Shown piece by piece: positions 1 through 5,834 of a stretch of DNA of 5,834 nucleotides. Position numbers and translations under genes: made by a program. The notes under the pieces are model-generated. The model worked only from the letters and a program-made list of their open reading frames with translations, made no database searches and was not told the origin of the DNA. Numbering within the stretch: the first letter of the stretch is position 1; the number at the start of each line of letters is the position of its first letter. Origin of the DNA: Pedosphaera sp. (GTDB lineage Bacteria; Verrucomicrobiota; Verrucomicrobiia; Limisphaerales; SXTU01); assembly GCA_009695395.1 (NCBI GenBank), contig SIBB01000242.1:1-5834 (forward strand), in the 5' to 3' direction.

Positions 1-1
1 C

Positions 2-445
2 CCCGTCCGTTACTACTTTCATGGCAGCGGGGTTCCCGGGGCGGTGACGCGCGTCGCGAGCGTGCAGACACCACAGGCCACGGAGGGCGGCGCTTATCGC
101 AGCATTGAGGGCTGGACCGGACCCGATGCGCGCGCGACCGAGGCGAAGGGCATCGCCTTCCCGCAACTCCTCGCGCCCGTGGATGATCTGCCCCCCGCGA
201 CCTTGATCACGAGCATCCAGACTTCGGGTGGCCAACGCACCGTGCGCGGGGTTTCCCACGACAACGGCGAGATCGCGACCGTCTCCGTCAATGGCCGCCC
301 CGCCACCATCACCACGCAGCACGCCGGGGTCGCGGACTGGATCATCACGCTCGCGGCCCCGGCCGACGGTCGTTACCTCGCCCAGGCCACCGACCGGGCC
401 GGCAACGCCGAGCGGATGCCGCACAAGGCCACGCAAGTCCCCTGA
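2..445 (+). CDS. C-terminal part of a probable secreted protein with an Ig-like terminal domain (5' end outside the window)
   Basis: The frame is open from the first complete codon at position 2 to a TGA at 443-445, giving 147 visible residues with no stop, so the gene almost certainly starts upstream. A GTG at 44 could start a 133-residue protein, but the continuous coding sequence before it (PVRYYFHGSG...) argues against this. After a linker (about residues 1-62), residues 64-146 look like one beta-sandwich module. It begins PPATLITS, alternates hydrophobic and polar residues, contains DNGEIATVSVNG and ends DGRYLAQATDRAGNAE. That closing pattern is typical of bacterial Ig-like or glucodextranase-B-type modules at the ends of secreted proteins. 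I do not recognise the parent protein or see any catalytic motif. It converges on the dehydrogenase gene, with only 15 bases between the two stop codons. An extracytoplasmic location is inferred from the domain style; no signal peptide is visible because the N-terminus is missing. Confidence 0.7.
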   Translation, partial: PVRYYFHGSGVPGAVTRVASVQTPQATEGGAYRSIEGWTGPDARATEAKGIAFPQLLAPVDDLPPATLITSIQTSGGQRTVRGVSHDNGEIATVSVNGRPATITTQHAGVADWIITLAAPADGRYLAQATDRAGNAERMPHKATQVP

Positions 446-460
446 CCTGATTGCGGGCCA

Positions 461-1528
461 TCACCGGTCCAACAGCCACGGCACGCCGACCGCCTCGCCC
501 AGCCCGCGCAACGTCCGGCACAGTTCCTCCGAGAGCGGGATGCCGTCGCGCGTGCGAACCGCGAGTTCCGACTGCTCCGGGTCTCCCGCCACCAGCACCG
601 CCTGGCTTTCGTCCGCACGCCGCGTCCCCCGCAGTGCGGCCAGCATGGCATCAAGTCCCGACTCGAACTCGCCTTCATCCGTGAACGCCTTCGGGTCCAG
701 CGCGAGGAAGAAATGGCCGACGTTGTGCCGGGGCGCGTCGGGATGTTCCTGCGGACGCGTCGCCGCGAAGAACGAACCGCTCAAGGTCGTGGACAACACC
801 TCCACCATCGTCGCCAGCCCGTAGCCCTTGTGGCTGCTCATCTCCGGTAAGCCGCCCAACGGCGTGAGCCGGATGTTTTTCACCGCCGCCGCCGCGTCCG
901 TGAGCGGCTGGCCCGTCGCGTCCATCGCCCAGCCGGGGCGCAGTTCCTTCCCGTGCCACGCGGCCAGCTTCACCTTGTTGAACGCGACCGTGCTCGTCGC
1001 CATGTCGAGGCAGAAGGGCGGCCCTACCTTGCCCGGCGCCGCGAAGGCAATCGGGTTCGTCCCCAACATCGCGTCCGCACCGAACGTCGGCACGATGCCC
1101 GGCCGCCACGTCGCGCAGGTGACGAAGCCAATCAAGCCGCGCTCCGCCGCCATCATCGCGTAAGCGCCCGCGGCTCCGAAGTGGTTCGAGTTCCGCACCG
1201 AGACGACCCCCACGCCGCACTTCGCGGCCTTCTCGATGGCCAGTCGCATCGCGCGTTGCGAGGGCAGGTGGCCGAGGCCGCCGTCGCCATCGAGCAGCGC
1301 CGTCACTGGCGTCTCCCGCACCACCCGCACCTGCGGGCGCACCGTGAGTTTGCCGGAGCGGCGATACTCGTCATAGAGCGTCATCGTGGAGACGCCGTGC
1401 GACTCAATGCCCCGCAAGTCCGCGTAAAGCATCACCTCCACCGTCGCCGCGATGCTGTCGTCATCAAGCCCCCAAGCGCGGAGGATGGCGGCAGCTTGGG
1501 CGGAGAGCTGTTCAGCGGGAATGTTCAC
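461..1528 (-). CDS. Ldh_2-family NAD(P)-dependent oxidoreductase (malate/L-lactate dehydrogenase-like)
   Basis: This is a cytoplasmic dehydrogenase of the family that includes malate/L-lactate, ureidoglycolate, sulfolactate and 2,3-diketogulonate reductases, which interconvert 2-keto and 2-hydroxy acids using NAD(P)H. The 355 residues match the usual family length, so it appears complete. Visible motifs, in order, are RGIESHGVS (39-47, with His44 where the family has its catalytic His), SNHFGAAGAYA (114-124), GTNPIAFAAP (156-165), DMATST (175-180), SHKGYGLATMVEVLS (232-246, substrate/cofactor region) and GHFFLALDP (271-279). GDPE (315-318) sits where the family often has PGE. The start is GTG at 1528-1526, because this codon overlaps the TGA of the upstream aldolase as GTGA and the protein then begins in register with the family N-terminus. 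No strong Shine-Dalgarno is visible, which fits translational coupling. The specific substrate is not determinable. The family assignment is secure; a role in the same pathway as the aldolase is inferred from operon structure. Confidence 0.93.
   Translation of the reverse strand: MNIPAEQLSAQAAAILRAWGLDDDSIAATVEVMLYADLRGIESHGVSTMTLYDEYRRSGKLTVRPQVRVVRETPVTALLDGDGGLGHLPSQRAMRLAIEKAAKCGVGVVSVRNSNHFGAAGAYAMMAAERGLIGFVTCATWRPGIVPTFGADAMLGTNPIAFAAPGKVGPPFCLDMATSTVAFNKVKLAAWHGKELRPGWAMDATGQPLTDAAAAVKNIRLTPLGGLPEMSSHKGYGLATMVEVLSTTLSGSFFAATRPQEHPDAPRHNVGHFFLALDPKAFTDEGEFESGLDAMLAALRGTRRADESQAVLVAGDPEQSELAVRTRDGIPLSEELCRTLRGLGEAVGVPWLLDR
1525..1528 (-). promoter_or_regulatory. GTGA stop/start overlap coupling aldolase and dehydrogenase
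   Basis: Read on the minus strand these four bases are GTGA. TGA (1527-1525) ends the aldolase and GTG (1528-1526) starts the dehydrogenase. This arrangement usually means that ribosomes finishing the first gene re-initiate on the second, giving linked amounts of both enzymes from one mRNA. The coupling itself is inferred; the overlap is directly visible. Confidence 0.75.
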
Positions 1529-2295
1529 GCCTTAAACTTCGCCGCCAACGCCTCCGTGCCGCGCGCGAGGATTCCCAAATCCGAACCCACCGCCACATAC
1601 GTGCAGCCTAGCTTGAGCCAGTGCCGCGCGTCCTCCTCCACCGGCGCGAGGATACCTGCCGCCTTGCCGGTCTTAAGGATGCGCGGCAAGGCCGATTCAA
1701 TGAGCGCCTTCACGTCGGGATGCCGGTTGTTGCCGAGATGGCCCATGTCCGCCGCCAAGTCGCTCGGGCCGATGAACAGCCCGTCCACGCCGTCCACCGC
1801 GCCGATGGCTTCAATCTGACTAAGGGCCGCGCGTGTCTCGAGTTGCACCAGCACGCAGACTTCGTCGTTCGCGCGCTCATAGTAGTCCGTCACCCGGCCC
1901 CACTGATTCGCGCGGTGCGTCACCGCGACGCCACGCAGCCCCTGCGGCGGGTAACGCACGGCGCGCACGGCGGCGCGGGCTTCGTCCGCGTTCTGCACCC
2001 ACGGCACGAGGAAGTTCTGCGTGCCGATGTCGAGCAGGCGCTTGAAAAGAATCTCATCGTTCCACGCCACGCGCACCACGGGAGCGGCCGTGCCGCCGAC
2101 GCACGCCTGCAAGTGATTGAACACGGCGGGCAGCTCGTTCGGCGCGTGCTCGGTATCAATCAGCAGCCAGTCGAAGCCCGCGCCCGCGACGACCTCCATC
2201 GCGAGGTTGCTACACAGGCTGCTCCACAGCCCGATTTGCGGACGACCCGCGCGGAGGGCTTGTTTGAAGGGGTTCGGCGGCAACGTGGTTTTCAT
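1525..2295 (-). CDS. HpcH/HpaI-family class II aldolase (2-dehydro-3-deoxyglucarate aldolase-like)
   Basis: This is a metal-dependent pyruvate-type aldolase that reversibly cleaves 2-keto-3-deoxy acids to pyruvate and an aldehyde. The 256 residues match the length of GarL/HpaI proteins. The key residues fall at GarL-like positions: the catalytic His in DTEH (47-50, His50), Arg75 in VVRVAW, Gln151 and metal-ligand Glu153 in VQLE, and Ser178 and metal-ligand Asp179 in GPSDLAADMG (176-185). RYPPQGLRG (114-122) is also family-typical. The ATG at 2295-2293 is chosen because family homology begins just after it (NPFKQALRAGRPQIGLW). The frame remains open to 2418, but those 41 extra residues are basic, Pro/Gly-rich and unlike the family. 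No clear Shine-Dalgarno precedes the ATG. It is the first gene of a two-gene operon with the dehydrogenase and is divergent from the methyltransferase gene. The substrate could be a hexarate-derived keto acid, a homoprotocatechuate-pathway acid, or another; the sequence does not decide. Confidence 0.92.
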   Translation of the reverse strand: MKTTLPPNPFKQALRAGRPQIGLWSSLCSNLAMEVVAGAGFDWLLIDTEHAPNELPAVFNHLQACVGGTAAPVVRVAWNDEILFKRLLDIGTQNFLVPWVQNADEARAAVRAVRYPPQGLRGVAVTHRANQWGRVTDYYERANDEVCVLVQLETRAALSQIEAIGAVDGVDGLFIGPSDLAADMGHLGNNRHPDVKALIESALPRILKTGKAAGILAPVEEDARHWLKLGCTYVAVGSDLGILARGTEALAAKFKA

Positions 2296-2387
2296 GGTGA
2301 AAGCTTCGCCGGGAGAAACACCGCCGCTGGGAAACACGCAAGGAGTTTCTCGGTTTGGGGTGAAGCGCCGCGCTTGCCCCCCTCCTC
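2296..2387. promoter_or_regulatory. Divergent intergenic region, presumed promoters for the aldolase operon and the methyltransferase
   Basis: These 92 bases separate two divergently transcribed genes, so promoters for both should lie here. I looked for -35/-10 pairs, strong Shine-Dalgarno sequences and long operator-like palindromes on both strands and found none I would defend. The only symmetry is a short hairpin, AAGCG-CCG-CGCTT, at 2363-2375. The promoter role is inferred from gene orientation alone. Confidence 0.4.
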
Positions 2388-3671
2388 GTGAACGTGCTAC
2401 GGAACGTTGTGCCGGCATCCCGACTTTTACCCGCCTACCGCCCCATTCGAAAACCCCGCCCTGCCCCGGCGGATTTCGAGGACCCCTCGCTGCCGCCCCG
2501 CGACCCGCTGCGCTGGCTCAAGCTCGCCACCACCATTGTTGAGCAAGCTTCGCGCGAGCGCCCCGCTGACACGCTGCTGCGCCAGCACTTGCGCGACGCC
2601 GGCCGACTCTCCAACGAAGACGCCGCGCAAACGAGTCAAGCCGTCTTCGCCTACTTCCGCTGGCTCGGCTGGCTCGACACGACGCTCAAGCTCGAATCCC
2701 AAATCCGCAGCGCGCTCGAATTCACCGCCAAATACGCCGCCAACCCGAAGTCCTTCCGTGACGCGGACCTGCTCGCCCGCACCTTGCCCCCGTGGGTGAA
2801 CGACGCCGTGCCCGTCAGCGCGGCGTGGGTGCGCACCATCCAAACCGAGCCGACGCTCTGGCTCCGCGTGAAGCCCGGCCGCCTCCAAGCCCTCGCGCAA
2901 GTCCTCGGCCACAACCGCACCTGTCCACTGCCCGACGCACTCGCCTACTTCGGCGAGGAAGACCTCTTCCGCCGCCCCGAGTTCCACGCCGGCGAGTTCG
3001 AGATTCAAGACGTGGCTTCGCAAGCCGTCGGCATGGTCTGCGGCGCAAAGCCCGGCGAGACGTGGTGGGACGCGTGCGCCGGCGAGGGCGGCAAGACGCT
3101 TCACCTCTCCGTGCAAATGCAGGGCAAGGGGATGATTTGGGCGAGTGACCGCGCTGAGTGGCGGCTGAAGAAACTCAAGCTCCGCACCGCCCGCGCGCAG
3201 TGCTTCAACTACCGCGCAGCGCAGTGGGAAGGCGGCGCGAAGCTCCCCACCAAGACGCGTTTCGACGGCGTGCTGCTGGACGCTCCCTGCACCGGCCTGG
3301 GCACCTGGCAGCGCAACCCGCACGCGCGCTGGACCGCCACGCCCGAAGACGCGCGCGAACTCGCAGCAGTGCAGACGCAGCTCCTCCACCACGCCGCGCC
3401 CGCCGTGAAGCCCGGTGGCAAATTGATTTACTCCGTCTGCACCTTGACCCGCGTCGAGACTGAGGAAGTGGCCGCCGCGTTCCAAGCCGCGCACCCGGAG
3501 TTCACGCCGCTGCCGCTGCCGAACCCGTTCCAGACGCACAAGCCGGCACAGGCACAACACTGCCTCTGGCCGCAGGGAACGGGCGGCGGCGGGATGTTCA
3601 TCGCGAGTTGGCGGCGAACTGAGCAGGTCGAAGTTTCACCCCCGACTGCTGCGCCCTTATCCCCGCAGTGA
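2388..3671 (+). CDS. RsmB/NOP-family RNA (cytosine-C5) methyltransferase
   Basis: This is a SAM-dependent enzyme that methylates carbon 5 of cytosine in RNA; the E. coli relative RsmB modifies 16S rRNA C967. At 427 residues it is close to RsmB's length. Residues about 40-130 look like an N-terminal NusB-like helical RNA-binding domain (LRQHLRDAG, then VFAYFRWLGWLD). The catalytic domain follows: FEIQDVASQAV (204-214), SAM motif I DACAGEGGKT (228-237), acidic Asp254 in WASD, motif IV LLDAPCTGLGTW (296-307, Cys301) and motif VI YSVCTLTRVE (348-357, Cys351, the expected nucleophile). Both cysteines of the two-cysteine mechanism are present, so the enzyme should be active. Motif I has Gly-Glu where many relatives have Ala-Pro. 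The start is uncertain. An in-frame TGA at 2361-2363 bounds it, and GTG codons at 2388, 2394 and 2409 are possible; 2409 has a weak GGA about 7 bases upstream. The last ~16 residues are a Pro/Ala/Ser tail without recognisable features. The exact target base is unknown. Confidence 0.93.
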   Translation: MNVLRNVVPASRLLPAYRPIRKPRPAPADFEDPSLPPRDPLRWLKLATTIVEQASRERPADTLLRQHLRDAGRLSNEDAAQTSQAVFAYFRWLGWLDTTLKLESQIRSALEFTAKYAANPKSFRDADLLARTLPPWVNDAVPVSAAWVRTIQTEPTLWLRVKPGRLQALAQVLGHNRTCPLPDALAYFGEEDLFRRPEFHAGEFEIQDVASQAVGMVCGAKPGETWWDACAGEGGKTLHLSVQMQGKGMIWASDRAEWRLKKLKLRTARAQCFNYRAAQWEGGAKLPTKTRFDGVLLDAPCTGLGTWQRNPHARWTATPEDARELAAVQTQLLHHAAPAVKPGGKLIYSVCTLTRVETEEVAAAFQAAHPEFTPLPLPNPFQTHKPAQAQHCLWPQGTGGGGMFIASWRRTEQVEVSPPTAAPLSPQ

Positions 3672-3674
3672 CGA

Positions 3675-3690
3675 CAGGCATCCTCGCCTG
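3675..3690. terminator. Weak hairpin between convergent genes, possible shared terminator
   Basis: The 27-base gap between the stops of the methyltransferase (+) and the propeller protein (-) contains CAGGC-ATCCTC-GCCTG, a perfect 5-bp stem with a 6-base loop. There is no T-tract on either side, so it does not meet the usual criteria for an intrinsic terminator. Its position between convergent stops is the main argument for a role. Confidence 0.2.
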
Positions 3691-3698
3691 CCGCACCT

Positions 3699-5834
3699 TC
3701 ACGGAATCACGTTGATGGTGTGCAGCACGTCCTGCTTCAGCTCAGCACCGTCGGCGGTCTTGATGCGGAATTTCAGGAGCTGCTGGTTCACGACCTTCAG
3801 GTCCGTGATGGCGAGCGTCACCGTCTTGCCATCGGCGGAGAGCTTGGCGGCGGTGATGTCGAGTTTGTCGTGGCCCTTCTTGTCAGGGTTCTCCACGGAG
3901 AACTCGGGCGAGCCGTAGTTGCTCGTGCGTTGGTAATTCCACCGCTCGCCAGCGTAGTTCTGCGCGTCCTCGGCGGTGGGCTTATCGAGCGGCTGCGTGA
4001 AGGTCAGCGCGACGCCGGCCTTCGTGACGTTCAGCTTCGCGATGGAGACGACGGGCTTGCCGGTGTAGCGGATGCGGTCGAAGCCGCCGTCCTTGGCAGC
4101 GTTGCTCTGCCAGCCCTTCAAGCCGGCGTTGTAGAGCTGACCGTCCACGGGGTTGAAGCGCGGGCGCATCGCCGAGGAGGTGAGCTTAACGGGAATCTTC
4201 ACCACGCCGCCCTGCGGCTGGTCGCCGATGAATTCCTTCAGCACGAGGTAGATGCTCGACTGCCCGTAAGAGCAGTGTAGCAGCTCGCCGCTGAACGGAC
4301 CCCACTTCGTGCTCGTGACCCACGCCTGCCCGCCGCCGGAGTTGTCCCAGCTCTTCGCGAGCCAGCAGAGCGGCTGGCGGAAGGTCTTCACGTCGCGGCC
4401 GTGCGAGAGGTCCTCGACGCCGTAGAAGCCGCCGGGCTTGACCCAGTTGATGGGGCACATCGGCACCCAGGTGCCCTCGTTGTCGCCGGTGGTGATTTCG
4501 CCGTTCGGCCCGATGCCGATGCCCGTGGGCGCGCGCAGGCCGGTGGCGACGACTTCCAGCTTGTGCCCGTATTTATCAACCTTCAGCAGGCAGCCCGCGT
4601 GCGCGGAAATCTCGCCGTTGCCACCGCCGCCGCCGAAGCCGCGACCGCCGCCCTTCACCGGGCCGGCCTTGGCCATGTAGAAGTTGCCGTCCTTGTCCGT
4701 GTGCAGGTCGAAGGTGAACTCGTGGAAGCCGGGCGAGCTGGTGATGTCGTCGTTGAAGGTCTCGTAAACATCGCACGAGCCGTCGCCATCGAGGTCGCGG
4801 TAGCGGGTGATCTGGTCGCGGCCCGAGGTGTAGATCACGTCGTCCACGATCTTGAGTCCGAGCGTCTCGAAGCCGCCGCTGGCGAAGCGTTTCCAAGTCA
4901 GCTTCTCCAGCTTGTCGTCAATGCCGCTGACAATCCACACGTCGCCGTCCCACGTGGAGAGCGCGGCGCGCTTGCCGTCGGCGAAGAAGTCCATGCCGCC
5001 GAAACGCACGCGGCGGTTCCACGGGTTCGGAACGGGCGGCGTCAGCACGTCCTGCACGTAAGCGCCATCCGGCGTGCTGCTGGCGGCGAGGACGCCCTGC
5101 ATGACGACGGGTTCAGGCCAGTGGGCGGTGCCGGACTTCTGATAATCAGCCAGTGCGGGCTTGCCGAAGGTATGACCGGCGAGCTTCGCGTCGTTCGCTG
5201 TCTCACCATGCCAGACGGCTACGCCGAAGGTCGCGGGGGCCGCGCCGGCAGGAATGCGGACGCGCACCTGCCCGTTCTCGGAGAGTTCGAGTTTGAACGT
5301 CTTCGGCGCACCGATCAACTCAGCGAATGTGGTCTGCGCCGGGATGGCGTATTCCTCCTCCACTTTCTTTCCGTCCTTCGTGACTTGGCGCTTCGCCTTG
5401 GCCTCCGGCGCGCGGAGCACGGCGCGGTTGCCTTCGACCGTCGCCTTACCGCCCTCGACTTCGCACACGGCGAGCACCAACTCCTTCGCATTCTTCCCGA
5501 GCTGGAGGGTGCGGACAAACGCTACTTGCCCGTCCTTCTCCACCGCGCTCGGCCGCTCCACAACGCGCGTCCCAAGCACGTTGTAAACGAGCGTCACCGT
5601 CATGCCGTTGACGTGGAGCGCCTCGACGCGGCCCCAGGCGCGCGGCAGCGGGCCGTAGGGTTCCTTGCGCGGGTCCTTGAACGAGCCGCTCGCGTCCGCC
5701 CAACCGGGCTGCACGCGCAGGCCGAACTGCTGCTCACCGACCATCTCCGGGTGCCCACCGTGCGAGCCGTCGAAGGTCACGCCCTTGGCCGAGACGAAGC
5801 CGCCCGTCCAGCCTGCGGTCCAGCGGAGCAAGTC
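3699..5834 (-). CDS. Large PVC-type beta-propeller protein with C-terminal Ig-like domain (DUF6797-like; N-terminus outside the window)
   Basis: The frame is open from the right window edge to a TGA at 3701-3699, giving 711 visible residues. A TTG at 5831 is not a credible start because homologous-looking sequence is already under way there. Numbering is from the first visible codon (Asp1). Residues about 2-250 begin LLRWTAGWTGGFV and contain FDGSHGG, resembling the DUF6797-type region of large secreted verrucomicrobial proteins. Residues about 250-595 look like a glucose/sorbosone-dehydrogenase-style propeller: WNRRVRFGGMDFFADGKRAAL, WDGDVWIVSG, GLRAPTGIGIGPNGEITTGDNEG and RPRFNPVDGQLY. An acidic DLDGDG (347-352) resembles a calcium-binding loop. 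Residues about 596-711 form an Ig-like/SbsA-type beta-sandwich (VALTFTQPLDKPTAEDAQNY to the end). No CXXCH heme site is present in the visible part. Known relatives can carry cytochrome c modules, but whether this one does cannot be seen. A periplasmic or outer-membrane role in carbohydrate or alcohol oxidation is a guess; the substrate is unknown. Confidence 0.82.
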   Translation of the reverse strand, partial: DLLRWTAGWTGGFVSAKGVTFDGSHGGHPEMVGEQQFGLRVQPGWADASGSFKDPRKEPYGPLPRAWGRVEALHVNGMTVTLVYNVLGTRVVERPSAVEKDGQVAFVRTLQLGKNAKELVLAVCEVEGGKATVEGNRAVLRAPEAKAKRQVTKDGKKVEEEYAIPAQTTFAELIGAPKTFKLELSENGQVRVRIPAGAAPATFGVAVWHGETANDAKLAGHTFGKPALADYQKSGTAHWPEPVVMQGVLAASSTPDGAYVQDVLTPPVPNPWNRRVRFGGMDFFADGKRAALSTWDGDVWIVSGIDDKLEKLTWKRFASGGFETLGLKIVDDVIYTSGRDQITRYRDLDGDGSCDVYETFNDDITSSPGFHEFTFDLHTDKDGNFYMAKAGPVKGGGRGFGGGGGNGEISAHAGCLLKVDKYGHKLEVVATGLRAPTGIGIGPNGEITTGDNEGTWVPMCPINWVKPGGFYGVEDLSHGRDVKTFRQPLCWLAKSWDNSGGGQAWVTSTKWGPFSGELLHCSYGQSSIYLVLKEFIGDQPQGGVVKIPVKLTSSAMRPRFNPVDGQLYNAGLKGWQSNAAKDGGFDRIRYTGKPVVSIAKLNVTKAGVALTFTQPLDKPTAEDAQNYAGERWNYQRTSNYGSPEFSVENPDKKGHDKLDITAAKLSADGKTVTLAITDLKVVNQQLLKFRIKTADGAELKQDVLHTINVIP

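Noticed and set aside
446..460. A terminator between the left-edge gene and the dehydrogenase gene
   Set aside because: Only 15 bases separate the stops and they contain no stem-loop or T-tract.
953..1819. A long plus-strand open frame running antisense across the dehydrogenase and the end of the aldolase
   Set aside because: Its composition is rich in Arg, His and Ala and it spans two well-supported genes in the opposite direction, so it is a GC-driven shadow.
2363..2375. Short inverted repeat AAGCG-CCG-CGCTT as an operator
   Set aside because: A 5-bp stem with a 3-base loop is easily found by chance in such GC-rich sequence, and nothing else marks it as a binding site.
2296..2418. N-terminal extension of the aldolase to an upstream start at 2418
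   Set aside because: The extra 41 residues are unlike the family, contain no signal peptide pattern and would overlap the start of the divergent methyltransferase gene. The internal ATG at 2295 gives the standard family length.
2427..3560. A 377-codon open frame on the minus strand, opposite the methyltransferase gene
   Set aside because: It is Arg/Gly/Leu/Val-rich, shows no recognisable motif and lies fully antisense to a gene with clear catalytic motifs. Long shadow frames are expected at this GC content.
3699..5834. Cytochrome c heme site in the visible part of the propeller protein
   Set aside because: The visible cysteines are isolated and none forms a CXXCH motif.

Overview
The window is high-GC bacterial DNA carrying five protein-coding genes, two of them cut by the window edges. 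I see no tRNA, rRNA, CRISPR array, insertion sequence or repeat array. The most likely source is a member of the Planctomycetota-Verrucomicrobiota (PVC) group, probably a Verrucomicrobiota. This rests on the right-hand gene, whose beta-propeller protein resembles the large secreted PVC family (DUF6797-like), and on an Ig-like tail of similar style at the left edge. It is an inference from remembered family resemblance, not a database result.

Layout from left to right. Positions 2-445 (+) hold the C-terminal end of a probably extracytoplasmic protein that finishes in a beta-sandwich module. Next is a two-gene minus-strand operon: a class II HpcH/HpaI-type aldolase (1525-2295) followed by an Ldh_2-family (malate/L-lactate dehydrogenase-like) NAD(P)-dependent oxidoreductase (461-1528). 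The two are joined by a 4-base GTGA stop/start overlap. Divergent from this operon is a RsmB/NOP-family RNA cytosine-C5 methyltransferase (2388-3671, +). Convergent with it is a propeller protein (3699 to beyond 5834, -) whose N-terminus lies outside the window.

The aldolase-dehydrogenase pair is the one clear functional unit. Aldolases of this family split 2-keto-3-deoxy sugar acids or related acids into pyruvate (or another 2-keto acid) and an aldehyde. Ldh_2 enzymes interconvert 2-keto acids and 2-hydroxy acids. Together they suggest a small sugar-acid or hydroxy-acid catabolic module, but the substrate cannot be read from the sequence. The methyltransferase is housekeeping RNA modification and is probably unrelated to its neighbours.

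I found no convincing evidence of a new biological system. The window reads as ordinary chromosomal PVC-type sequence with a few points worth a modest second look.
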